From the NCBI GenBank assembly GCA_001464315.1, contig LNFK01000031.1:1-64000 (forward strand): a DNA stretch of 64,000 bases, given 5' to 3'. The position numbers and the translations under genes are program-made. This document shows positions 19,601 through 27,335 of the stretch, piece by piece. A model generated the notes under the pieces. It made no database searches. It saw only the letters and a program-made list of their open reading frames with translations, and was not told where the DNA came from. The number at the start of each line of letters is the position of its first letter. Within the stretch, counting starts at the first letter, position 1. This stretch comes from Sphingomonadales bacterium Ga0077559 (GTDB lineage Bacteria; Pseudomonadota; Alphaproteobacteria; Sphingomonadales; Sphingomonadaceae).

Positions 19601-21758
19601 CTCGTTCAACGGCATCAAAGCCGAATATCGCAGTGATTCCATCCAGGCGACTGCGTTCGGTTCAGACACGCCATACCGCTATCGCCGCGAAGAAATCCAG
19701 GGCAACGGCTTGTCCGGCCCTTATGCATTGGCTGCACGCGACATCGTTGCAAACAGCGAGCGGATCACCATCGAGACACGCGACCGCCTGCGCGGTGACC
19801 GGATCATCGACAGCAAATCGCTGTTCCGCCATATCGATTATGACATCGATTATCTCGCTGGGACCTTGCGTTTTCGAGAGCCAATATTGTCACGCTCAAG
19901 CGGTCTCGACCCACAGTTCATCATCGCCGAATATGAAATCGACGGCGTTGGCCAGCGCGTTGCCAATGCAGGTGGCCGCGTGCGCTGGACCAGCAAGGAC
20001 GGCAAGCTGCAAGTCGCTGCAACGGGCATCCATGACGAAAGCGACATCGCCAAAACCGATCTGCTCGGCGCTGACATCGTCTACCGTCCGGGCACTGGGA
20101 CCGAGATCCGCGCGGAATTCGCCGGCTCCAGCGGTCAAGCCAAACGCAACAGCGGCGCGACGAGCGCAGGTGGTGCAACCGCATGGTTGGTCGAAGCCGA
20201 GCATCACGACGAAAAGTTCGACGTCCTTGCCTATGTCCGTGAGCAGCAGGCAGGCTTCGGTGTCGGTCAGCAAAACCGCGGCAATATCGGCACGCGAAAG
20301 TTCGGCGTCGATGGCCGGGTGCGCATCACCGAAAAGCTCTCGGCCTCGCTTATCGCCTATCAGGAAGAATTTTTCGGGCAAGACGCACGCCGCCGGGCCG
20401 CGCTTAGCGAGCTTGAATATACCGATGGCGACACGACGTTGCGCGCTGGTCTCACTTACGCAAACGACAAACTGGCGGACGGCACGACCAACACATCCAC
20501 GCTCGCCAAGCTAGGCGCATCGCAGCGCTTTTTCGACAACAAGCTCGAACTGTCGGCACAGACCGAATTCGCGCTGGGCGATCAGGACGACAGCATCGAC
20601 TTCCCTGCCCGCCACAACATCGCCGCGCGCTTCCAGGTCAAAAAAGACATTGCGCTGATCGCCGGATACGAGATCGCCAAGGGCGAGAATATCGACGCGC
20701 GCACAGCACGCATTGGTTTCGACGTCGCGCCTTGGTCGGGCGGTCGACTGCTCAGCAGCATCAACCGTCAGGATATCACAGAATTCGGCCCGCGTACATT
20801 TGCGGCATACGGCCTCGCGCAATCGTTCAAGATCAGCGAAAAATGGTCGGTCGACTTCACGCTGGACGGTAACGAGACGATTGGCGGCTTCGACCGCGCT
20901 GATTTGGTCAATCCCGACCAGCCAGTGGCCTCAGGTGGCTTCCTGGGCAGCGATGGCAGCCTGACTGAGGACTTTATGGCTGTTACTGCTGGAGCGACCT
21001 TCCACGGCGATCGCTGGAGCTGGACAGGCCGCGCAGAATATCGCGACGGCGAGATTACCGACCGTTATGGCATCACGACCGCTATCCTGCGCCAGATCGG
21101 CGAAGGACGCGCCGTAGGCGGCCTGCTCAGCTGGTTCCGCGCCAAGGAACAGGGCGGCGCAACCACGACGACCGCACAGGCCGAAATCAGCTGGGCCCAC
21201 CGCCCGGCGGACAGCCAGTGGTCATTCCTCAACAAGACCGAATTTCGTTATGACGCCGTGCGCAATGCTGTTGCCGGCCTTCCCGGCCCGATTGGCGGCG
21301 CAGTTCTTGAAATCGATGGCGACGCCAAATCGCGCCGTGTCATCAACAGCTTGTCGGTAAATTACACGCCAATCGACGATGATGACGGTAATTTCATTGA
21401 GCGCGGCGAATATGCGTTGTTCTGGGGAACGCGCTACGCCACCGACCGCTTTGGCCGCGACGATGTCAAAGGCTGGAGCAACGTCGTTGGCGCTGATTTC
21501 AAGTTCGACCTGTCCGATGTTGCCGATATCGGCGCAGCCGGCACCGTGCGGATTGGCACCAACGGCAAGAACATTGCCTATTCGGGTGGACCAGTACTAA
21601 CCGTGGCGCCGTTCAAGAATGCCAATATTTCATTGGGTTACAATATCGTCGGTTTCGAAGACCGTGACTTCGAAGAGGCGCGATACACCCGCTCCGGGCC
21701 GTTCGTGACCTTCAAGTTGAAGTTCGACCAGAATAGTCTCGCTGGCTTCAAGTTCTAA
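16668..21758 (+). CDS. giant DUF11/SdrD-B-like protein with predicted C-terminal outer-membrane barrel
   Basis: This 1696-residue product has a signal peptide (cleavage near LPAFA-QG, residue 30) and an unassigned region to about 365. A DUF11-like domain follows at about 365-497 (MPGDVVQYRVSVSNP, VTVTDRLPASMRL), then a Cna-B/SdrD-B-like domain at about 504-557 (GIQGVRVMLQDG, DDDGRYHFEGLIPGLHVV). Ig-like segments lead to a long region from about 845 to the end with alternating polar and aromatic strands. The final residue is Phe (SLAGFKF), as in outer-membrane barrels. No Shine-Dalgarno is obvious and a T-tailed hairpin sits just upstream. It is probably the membrane anchor or exporter for the three smaller exported proteins before it. 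I know no characterised homologue. Confidence 0.8.
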   Translation: MKPLTKIIIKSAGVLAAGTLLPVASLPAFAQGAPQIITNTAMAEWTVGGQTLSRPSNTVQFSVESAPATPPVLSLFRFSKGPGASPAELPPTMCTGSNGPTPVTFGGVYSGLDTNPASILPATAIRAGEPLVIQVDHAAKNINPGVIDQFDVVIATPNGDRERITLTESAVNSGRFTGFIMTKAAPPPPVIGDCALSVRPGDTVDVEIDDSGTGVVVGTQPVEILVDPFGVSFDSGDGAPVDGTTVTIVDATTGQPATVFGDDGVSAFPSTLVTGSTVTDSSGRIYAFTSGFYRFPFLRQGTYRLIVTPPAPYKFPSVATPAELAPLIRPDGGPFTIAPGSYGGTITLFDPAPVRIDIPLDRPGGALKLSKVTSTATAMPGDVVQYRVSVSNPDRIRNSGPVTVTDRLPASMRLRQNSIRYQGVSIIPTVTADGSSFSVALPPLAGGASGLLTYLAEVRQDARPGDAINLASAADNRGTSSGTVDAIVRIVRDGISERFTLVGRVTEGGCTLDPRKANGIQGVRVMLQDGTYTVTDDDGRYHFEGLIPGLHVVQIDPVSFPLDMAPIDCAKNTRSAGNEISRFVEGRGGSLKRADFRAKTIPARAPINSNAKPLPPAPTDADAAGAERDWTAGLTPGAGFVFPETDYNPRVKAIRIAVKHRPDQKVQLSLNGKPVSALNLDGLKKSPDGTVFVSVWRGVVIEEGNNQISAKIVDAVENVVETLDRNVYFALPPIQAQFIKEHSVLVADGITRPRIAFRLTDRAGKPIQQGATGDFSVNAPYRAALDADAEQASQLSGLERASAVWRVHDDNGLAYVELEPTTASGTVALSFNFQNGQTKREQRIETWLDPGDRPWTVVGFAAGTVGFNKLSEGLETLVDDDDQLNLDGRIALYAKGRVTGKWLMTMSYDSDKKEDETRFAGVIDPRRYYTIYADRTDQRYDAASVRRLYLKLERPQFYALFGDYQTGIDEPELARYQRSFNGIKAEYRSDSIQATAFGSDTPYRYRREEIQGNGLSGPYALAARDIVANSERITIETRDRLRGDRIIDSKSLFRHIDYDIDYLAGTLRFREPILSRSSGLDPQFIIAEYEIDGVGQRVANAGGRVRWTSKDGKLQVAATGIHDESDIAKTDLLGADIVYRPGTGTEIRAEFAGSSGQAKRNSGATSAGGATAWLVEAEHHDEKFDVLAYVREQQAGFGVGQQNRGNIGTRKFGVDGRVRITEKLSASLIAYQEEFFGQDARRRAALSELEYTDGDTTLRAGLTYANDKLADGTTNTSTLAKLGASQRFFDNKLELSAQTEFALGDQDDSIDFPARHNIAARFQVKKDIALIAGYEIAKGENIDARTARIGFDVAPWSGGRLLSSINRQDITEFGPRTFAAYGLAQSFKISEKWSVDFTLDGNETIGGFDRADLVNPDQPVASGGFLGSDGSLTEDFMAVTAGATFHGDRWSWTGRAEYRDGEITDRYGITTAILRQIGEGRAVGGLLSWFRAKEQGGATTTTAQAEISWAHRPADSQWSFLNKTEFRYDAVRNAVAGLPGPIGGAVLEIDGDAKSRRVINSLSVNYTPIDDDDGNFIERGEYALFWGTRYATDRFGRDDVKGWSNVVGADFKFDLSDVADIGAAGTVRIGTNGKNIAYSGGPVLTVAPFKNANISLGYNIVGFEDRDFEEARYTRSGPFVTFKLKFDQNSLAGFKF

Positions 21759-21773
21759 GCCGCGCAGCCCGCT

Positions 21774-21794
21774 TCCTTCCACGCCAGGGAAGGA
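21774..21794. terminator. short hairpin between convergent genes
   Basis: A perfect 7-bp inverted repeat (TCCTTCC at 21774-21780, GGAAGGA at 21788-21794, 7-nt loop) lies in the 42-nt gap between the barrel gene and the convergent E2 gene. It is followed by TAAGGG rather than a T-run. It could act as a weak bidirectional terminator. Confidence 0.4.
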
Positions 21795-21800
21795 TAAGGG

Positions 21801-23075
21801 TCAGTCGGCAAAGAGCAGAACCGGGGTTTCTATGAGTTTTTTGAGTGCCTGCACGTAGGATGCAGCGTCCCACCCGTCCACGACGCGGTGATCGCAGCTG
21901 ATCGACAAGTTCATAAGTTTGCGTGCCTCGATTGAATCGCCGACAAACATCGGCCGTTCAACGATCTTGTTAGGGCCGATTATAGCCACTTCAGGGCGGT
22001 TTATCACCGGCGTGGTGGCGACACCTCCCAGCGGGCCCAAAGATGTCACAGTGAGCGTTGATCCTGACAATTCCTCGCTTTTCGCGGTCCCGTTCCGCGC
22101 TGCATCGGCCAAACGGCCGATTTCCATCGCTAATTGCCAGATATTGCGGTCCTGAGCATCGCGAATGACAGGGACCATCAACCCAGCGTCCGTCTGCGTA
22201 GCCATGCCCAAGTGGACGGCGCCATAGCGCGTCACAACGCCCGATTCATCGTCAAAGCGCGCGTTTATCATCGGAAATTGCGGAACGCTCTTGCAGATCG
22301 CGACGATTAGCAGCGGCAGCATCGTAAGTTTTGGCTTTGAACCGCGATTTGCATTTAAATCCGTGCGCATTGCTTCGATTTGAGTGACGTCAATTTCTTC
22401 CACATAGGTGAAATGCGGAATGTGACGCTTCGATGCAGCCATATTGTCGGCAATGCGGCGGCGCATGCCGATGACCTTGATCGCCTCGTCTTCGCGTTTT
22501 GCGGATGCCGAAGCGCGGTAGCCTTGGCCTGATCCATAGCTCAAAAACGCATCGAGATCCGCATGGCGTACATGCCCGCCTGCCGTCTTGACGTCAGTCA
22601 AATCAACACCCAAATCCTTTGCACGAGCGCGAACGGCAGGCGATGCGGTAATCGTCGCGGGTGACTGAAGCGCAGGACTTTCCTGCATTTTGGGCACTTC
22701 AGCCTTAACAACTTCAAGCGTCGCCACAGGTTCAGGCGCTTGTGGCACTTCGTCGGCAACTGTTGCCGCGAGGACTGGTTCTGCGGACACCGCGGGTGTT
22801 GTGTGACTGACGTCACTGACGTCACCGACGTCACTCGCCGTTTCGATCTCCACCAGCATGGAACCAATGGCAATCACGTCGCCTGCCTCGCCTGCCACCT
22901 TCGTTACGATGCCCGACACCGGGCTTTCCATTTCGACCGTTGCCTTGTCGGTCATCATGTCGGCAAGCGGCTGGTCCTCTGTGATCATGTCGCCAACCTT
23001 GACGTGCCATGCCACGATTTCCGCCTCGGCTATGCCTTCGCCAATGTCAGGCAGGTTGAATGTAAATTTTGCCAT
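21801..23075 (-). CDS. bkdB: branched-chain 2-oxoacid dehydrogenase E2 (dihydrolipoamide acyltransferase)
   Basis: The E2 core enzyme transfers acyl groups from E1 to CoA. The 424-residue product has an N-terminal lipoyl domain (1-77) with the lipoylated lysine in MMTDKATVEMESP. A flexible Ala/Pro/Val-rich linker (80-140) contains SDV/GDV repeats, and a peripheral-subunit-binding domain spans about 142-178 (SPAVRARAKDLGVDL). The acyltransferase domain has the catalytic SCDHRVVDGWDAA near the C-terminus. Its start overlaps the E1 beta stop by one base. Branched-chain substrate is assigned from the partner genes; E3 is not in the window. Confidence 0.9.
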   Translation of the reverse strand: MAKFTFNLPDIGEGIAEAEIVAWHVKVGDMITEDQPLADMMTDKATVEMESPVSGIVTKVAGEAGDVIAIGSMLVEIETASDVGDVSDVSHTTPAVSAEPVLAATVADEVPQAPEPVATLEVVKAEVPKMQESPALQSPATITASPAVRARAKDLGVDLTDVKTAGGHVRHADLDAFLSYGSGQGYRASASAKREDEAIKVIGMRRRIADNMAASKRHIPHFTYVEEIDVTQIEAMRTDLNANRGSKPKLTMLPLLIVAICKSVPQFPMINARFDDESGVVTRYGAVHLGMATQTDAGLMVPVIRDAQDRNIWQLAMEIGRLADAARNGTAKSEELSGSTLTVTSLGPLGGVATTPVINRPEVAIIGPNKIVERPMFVGDSIEARKLMNLSISCDHRVVDGWDAASYVQALKKLIETPVLLFAD

Positions 23076-24109
23076 CAGCTCGGGTCCTTCATAATCTTGT
23101 CAAACGCACGCGCAAGACGCACCGGTCCTGGGAAATAGGCCCATTCAAGGCTGTGCGGGTAAGGCGTGTCGAATCCGGTCACGCGTTCGATGGGCGCTTC
23201 GAGATGAAAGAAGCAGCGCTCCTGCACCTGCGCCGCGAGTTCGGCGCCAAAGCCACTGGTGCGCGTAGCTTCGTGGACAACCATGCAGCGCCCTGTTTTT
23301 TTTACCGACGCCTCAATGGTTTCGATGTCGAGCGGCAACAGGGTGCGAAGGTCGATGATCTCGGCATCGATGCCGTGTTCTTCGACTACCGCCTTCACCA
23401 CATGTACCATCGTGCCGTACGTCAGGACGGTAACCGCCTGCCCTTCCCGAACGACCGAAGCTTTTCCGAGTTCAATCCGGTAATGCCCTTCAGGAACCGC
23501 ACTACCTTCATGTTTCGACCAAGGCTCGACGGGGCGATCGTAATAGCCGGTAAATGGGCCGTTATAGATACGCTTGGGTTCGAAAAACACGACCGGGTCA
23601 TTATCCTCGATTGCCGCGATCAGCAGGCCTTTCGCATCATATGGCGTCGCTGGAATGACAGTCTTGATTCCGCAAATATGCGTGAATAGGCTTTCGGGGC
23701 TCTGGCTGTGAGTTTGGCCGCCGAATATCCCGCCCCCAAACGGTGAGCGCACCGTCATCGGGCAGATAAAATCGCCTGCCGACCGGTAGCGCATCCGCGC
23801 AGCTTCGCTGACCAACTGGTCAAGCCCGGGATAGATATAATCGGCAAACTGGATTTCAGGAACTGGCCGCAGACCATAGGCGGCCATGCCGACGCCAACG
23901 CCAATGATACCACATTCGGTGATTGGCGTGTCGAACACCCTCGTCTTTCCGTGCTTTTTCTGCAAGCCCGCGGTCGCCCGGAACACGCCGCCGAAATAAC
24001 CGACATCTTCGCCAAGCACGACAACTTCGGGGTCGCGCGTGAGCATGACGTCCATCGCGCTGTTAATGGCCTCGATCATGTTCATAGTTTTGGTTGGAGT
24101 GTCAGACAT
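23075..24109 (-). CDS. bkdA2: branched-chain 2-oxoacid dehydrogenase E1 component, beta subunit
   Basis: E1 beta with E1 alpha forms the ThDP-dependent decarboxylase that acts on 2-oxoacids from Val, Leu and Ile. The 344-residue protein has GEDVGYFGGVFRATAGL near the start, the pyrimidine-domain block TPITECGIIGVGVGMAAYG, and a transketolase C-terminal domain with CMVVHEATRTSGFGAELAAQ. The ATG at 24109 overlaps the E1 alpha stop (TAATG); an in-frame ATG at 24124 lies inside E1 alpha. A separate beta subunit of this length argues for the branched-chain rather than the E. coli-type pyruvate complex. Confidence 0.9.
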   Translation of the reverse strand: MSDTPTKTMNMIEAINSAMDVMLTRDPEVVVLGEDVGYFGGVFRATAGLQKKHGKTRVFDTPITECGIIGVGVGMAAYGLRPVPEIQFADYIYPGLDQLVSEAARMRYRSAGDFICPMTVRSPFGGGIFGGQTHSQSPESLFTHICGIKTVIPATPYDAKGLLIAAIEDNDPVVFFEPKRIYNGPFTGYYDRPVEPWSKHEGSAVPEGHYRIELGKASVVREGQAVTVLTYGTMVHVVKAVVEEHGIDAEIIDLRTLLPLDIETIEASVKKTGRCMVVHEATRTSGFGAELAAQVQERCFFHLEAPIERVTGFDTPYPHSLEWAYFPGPVRLARAFDKIMKDPS

Positions 24110-25395
24110 TATTGCGCCTTCCACTCTGAGCCGAACTTGTCGCGTTGCTCCTCAAGAACTTGCTCGCATTGCTCCTTTAAATGCCAGGGCATATCTTCAA
24201 AAACATCCTCGAACATAGTTTCGAACGAATGGTGGAGGCCGTGCCCCAATATGCCGTTTTTCTCGGCCTCTTTCTGGATTGCCTTCACTTCGTCGGACAA
24301 TTCTGTCGCAAGCGCCAGATGGCGTTCTTCATCCCATTCACCAAGCGCAATGAGATGCGCTTTCAACCGATCGACGGGGTCGCCTAGCGGCCATTCGGCA
24401 TATTCTTCCGCAGGGCGGTATGCATTGGGGTCGTCGGACGTCGAATGCCCCTCTCCGCGATAGGTGAAATATTCAATCAGCGTCGGGCCGTTATTGGTGC
24501 GCGCACGGTTGGCGGCCCATTCCATCGCCGCATATACCGCTAGAACATCGTTACCATCTACGCGTAAACCAGCGATGCCATAGCCTATCGCGCGCGCCGC
24601 GAAGGTCGTACGCTCACTTCCAGCAAAACCTGAAAAAGAAGAGATAGCCCATTGATTATTAACAACCTGAAAGATAACGGGCGCGTTGTAAACTGCGGCA
24701 AAGGTCAACGCGCTGTGGAAATCGCCTTCCGCCGTGGAACCGTCTCCGCACCAGACCGCAGCAATGCGCGTATCGCCGCGCGACGCAGATGCCATCGCCC
24801 AGCCCACGGCTTGCGGATATTGCGTTGTCAGGTTGCCAGAAACGCTGAAAAACCCATAATCCTTGGCCGAGTACATGATCGGCAACTGACGGCCCTTCAG
24901 CTTATCGCCGCGATTTGAATAGATCTGGTTCATCATCTCGATGAGCGGATAATCACGCGTAACTAGAATGCCTTGCTGGCGATAGCTTGGAAAACACATA
25001 TCATCGCGTTGCAACGCCATCGTGGTAGCAACCGATGTTGCCTCTTCGCCATAGGACTTCATGTAAAAGCTGGTCTTGCCCTGCCGCTGCGCGCGAAACA
25101 TGCGGTCGTCAAAGGCGCGCAATGTTAGCATTTTGCGCAGCATCAATCGAAGCTTGTCAGCATCGAGACCAGGATTCCAACTGCCTGTTGCCTCATTGTC
25201 ATCGCCCAAGACCCGCACCAGTCCGTAAGCCAGATTGTGGATATCGGCGGGTATAACCGCCTCATCGGGACGTGCAATCACGTCCACGGGTGGCACAAAA
25301 ACATCGCTGAAATCTGGCTTGTCACCGGGCCGGAACTTTGGCTCGGGCACATGCAGATGCAATGGCGCAAGATTATCCTTTGGGCGCTGCGCCAT
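24109..25395 (-). CDS. bkdA1: branched-chain 2-oxoacid dehydrogenase E1 component, alpha subunit
   Basis: The alpha subunit binds thiamine diphosphate. The 428-residue product contains the ThDP/Mg motif IAAVWCGDGSTAEGDFHSAL near residues 210-230 and the partner segment VVNNQWAISSFSGFAGSE. The phosphorylation-loop region YRGEGHSTSDDPNAYRP is like that of mitochondrial BCKDH. I use the ATG at 25395, with GGAGAG 5 nt upstream; the open frame reaches 25434 but that extension lacks a ribosome site. It is first in the three-gene operon, behind an inverted repeat at 25478-25500. Confidence 0.9.
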   Translation of the reverse strand: MAQRPKDNLAPLHLHVPEPKFRPGDKPDFSDVFVPPVDVIARPDEAVIPADIHNLAYGLVRVLGDDNEATGSWNPGLDADKLRLMLRKMLTLRAFDDRMFRAQRQGKTSFYMKSYGEEATSVATTMALQRDDMCFPSYRQQGILVTRDYPLIEMMNQIYSNRGDKLKGRQLPIMYSAKDYGFFSVSGNLTTQYPQAVGWAMASASRGDTRIAAVWCGDGSTAEGDFHSALTFAAVYNAPVIFQVVNNQWAISSFSGFAGSERTTFAARAIGYGIAGLRVDGNDVLAVYAAMEWAANRARTNNGPTLIEYFTYRGEGHSTSDDPNAYRPAEEYAEWPLGDPVDRLKAHLIALGEWDEERHLALATELSDEVKAIQKEAEKNGILGHGLHHSFETMFEDVFEDMPWHLKEQCEQVLEEQRDKFGSEWKAQ

Positions 25396-25477
25396 ATTGC
25401 TCTCCTCACTCCTTGCGAGCCGTGTCCGACTCACGAACTTTATTGTCAGCGATTGTTATATTATTTCAACTAATCCC

Positions 25478-25500
25478 TTAGGTCAATATGACTGACCTAA
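25478..25500. promoter_or_regulatory. 8-bp inverted repeat upstream of the bkd operon
   Basis: TTAGGTCA (25478-25485) and TGACCTAA (25493-25500) form a perfect 8-bp inverted repeat with a 7-nt spacer, 83-105 nt upstream of the E1 alpha ATG. AT-rich sequence lies between it and the gene. Spacing and symmetry fit a dimeric regulator site for the branched-chain degradation operon. It also lies 8 nt past the thyA stop, but no T-run supports a terminator. Confidence 0.45.
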
Positions 25501-25507
25501 ATGCCCC

Positions 25508-26440
25508 TTACACCGCAACAGGCGCAGAAATATGAGCTTGAGGGGCATAATCGAGCACTTCGAAATCTTCGACTACGAAGTCGAAAATACTGCCCGGGGT
25601 GCGCAGAAGTTTCAATTTAGGCGCGCCCATGGGTATCCGCGCCAATTGTGCTTCAACCAGATCGACATGGTTGAGGTAGAGATGTACATCGCCGCCCTGC
25701 CAAATAAGTTCACCCGCCTGATATCCGCACACCGCCGCCAGCATCCGCGTAAGCAAAGCTGCGGAAAACGCGTTGAAGGCAAAGCCGAGACCGAGGTCGC
25801 ACGAACGCTGAAACAGTATGCAGCTTAGAACGCCATCAGCGACATGAAACTGATAGGTTTTATGGCATGGCGGCAACGCCATCTGATCGAGCTCAGCTAC
25901 GTTCCAGCCTTCGATAATATGCCGCCGTGAACCTGGGTTGTTTTTCAGGCTCTCGACCAGCGCACTGACCTGATCGATCCCCTTATCCGCACGCTGGTAT
26001 AGCCCCTCGCCCACTGGCAGATAACGCGGCCAGTTCACCCATTGCGCGCCGTAAACCGGTCCCAAATCGCCCCATTTCGCAGCAAATTCAGCGCTATCGA
26101 CAATCCGCGCCTCGAAATCCTCTTGCGAAATATCGCTGCCCGTTTCGCGCCGGTAACGGTCGAGCGGCCAGTCGGTCCAAATTCTGACTTTCTGCTGCAG
26201 CAGCGGGCGAATGTTGGTGTTGCCAGTGAGAAACCACAACATCTCGCGCGTGGCGGTCTTCCAGAACACACGCTTGGTGGTGAGCAACGGCACGGCATCA
26301 TCGGCAAGCGAAAACCGCATTGTCGCGCCGAACAAGGCTTTGGTCCCCACGCCGGTGCGATCGCGCTGAACAATGCCCTCAGTCCATATCCGCCGCATCA
26401 GCGACAGATATTGCTCTTCATAATGCGGTGTTTCGCCCAT
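25508..26440 (-). CDS. thyA: thymidylate synthase
   Basis: ThyA makes dTMP from dUMP using methylene-THF. The 310-residue product has the N-terminal DRTGVGTKALFGATMRF, the WPLDRYRRETG insert region, and the catalytic cysteine in ALPPCHKTYQFHV. The dUMP-binding block QRSCDLGLGFAFNAF is followed by GGDVHLYLNHVDL. I take the ATG at 26440; the frame stays open to a TTG at 26476 with no clear reason to prefer it. The usual partner folA is not adjacent. Confidence 0.95.
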   Translation of the reverse strand: MGETPHYEEQYLSLMRRIWTEGIVQRDRTGVGTKALFGATMRFSLADDAVPLLTTKRVFWKTATREMLWFLTGNTNIRPLLQQKVRIWTDWPLDRYRRETGSDISQEDFEARIVDSAEFAAKWGDLGPVYGAQWVNWPRYLPVGEGLYQRADKGIDQVSALVESLKNNPGSRRHIIEGWNVAELDQMALPPCHKTYQFHVADGVLSCILFQRSCDLGLGFAFNAFSAALLTRMLAAVCGYQAGELIWQGGDVHLYLNHVDLVEAQLARIPMGAPKLKLLRTPGSIFDFVVEDFEVLDYAPQAHISAPVAV

Positions 26441-26570
26441 GTTCCGGACGCTAAGCTGACCTAGTGATTCTGGCAACCACCCGGCGATTAACTATTGGCT
26501 TGAAAGGCCAAAGTGCGAGATTTATAGATTACGCGTGGCCCACCGGTAATTGCCTAGTGTGGGCTTGGGT

Positions 26571-26647
26571 CGGGAAATAGCTCAGCCTGGTAGAGCACTG
26601 CCTTCGGGAGGCAGGGGCCGGAGGTTCGAATCCTCTTTTCCCGACCA
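26571..26647 (+). tRNA. tRNA-Pro (CGG)
   Basis: The 77-nt sequence folds as a cloverleaf. The acceptor pairs CGGGAAA with TTTCCCG, the D-arm is GCTC/GAGC with loop AGCCTGGTA, and the anticodon stem CTGCC/GGCAG encloses TTCGGGA with anticodon CGG. The T-loop is TTCGAAT, the discriminator is A and CCA is encoded. It is a stand-alone gene between thyA and the DUF6481 gene. Confidence 0.97.
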
Positions 26648-26709
26648 AATTGGGTTATTTATGGGTGATAGGCATGTTCCGTGTCGCACCGCATATTACT
26701 GGGGTAACA

Positions 26710-27042
26710 TCATTTTTTCCCTTTGCGGTTTTTTCGCGCCGCATATTTGGCATCACGTTCCAGCTTGCGCTCTTCTTCCGTTTTCGAAGCTAAATTCGCT
26801 TCTGCTTCGGCACTTTTTTCAGCTTGTTCGCGCTTTTGCATTTTTTCAAGTTCGCGGGCTGCCAGCTTCTCTTCGCGCGCCTTCGCTTTGGCAGCTTCCC
26901 GGGCTTCAGCAGCTTGACGCCGAATAGCCAATTCCGCTTCGTCGACCGGAGGTTTTGCGCGCAGCTGCTCGAGTGCGGCTTGCTTTGCCTTTTTAGCTAA
27001 TGTGGTACGCTCTTGAAACGATGGCTCTTTGTAGGACGACAT
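26710..27042 (-). CDS. DUF6481 family charged helical protein
   Basis: This 110-residue protein is made almost wholly of Ala, Lys, Glu and Arg and is predicted to be one long helix or coiled coil. The N-terminus YKEPSFQERTTLAKKAKQAAL and the C-terminus ERDAKYAARKNRKGKK fit DUF6481, a short alphaproteobacterial family without known function. The basic C-terminus could bind nucleic acid or membrane. It stands alone between the tRNA and the signalling locus; 27043-27335 upstream holds no recognisable gene. Confidence 0.75.
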   Translation of the reverse strand: MSSYKEPSFQERTTLAKKAKQAALEQLRAKPPVDEAELAIRRQAAEAREAAKAKAREEKLAARELEKMQKREQAEKSAEAEANLASKTEEERKLERDAKYAARKNRKGKK

Positions 27043-27335
27043 AAGTGAACTATTTTCCGATTGATGTGATGTAGCCGCGTTGATGGGCCGTTATGCCCAT
27101 AGAGGCATTGAGCTTTACTTTAAATGGCAAAGATTGATCGGGCAAATCTGAAACCCGAACCAGCATGTCGGAAAACGTCACGAACAAGCTCGGAACACAC
27201 GGTCGCCTTCATCGTGACCATTTAGCGTTTGAGATGCTCTTCAATCTAAACATACTGCGGCTTTCAGCACGCGAGACGGTAGTTGCAAACGTTCTCTTAA
27301 CCATTCCTTGAGGTTCTCTGGGTATCGCGAAGCTC

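Noticed and set aside
18030-20514. Several frames of 160-350 codons on both strands within the large barrel gene
   Set aside because: All are shadows of the 1696-codon gene, which has a signal peptide and recognisable domains.
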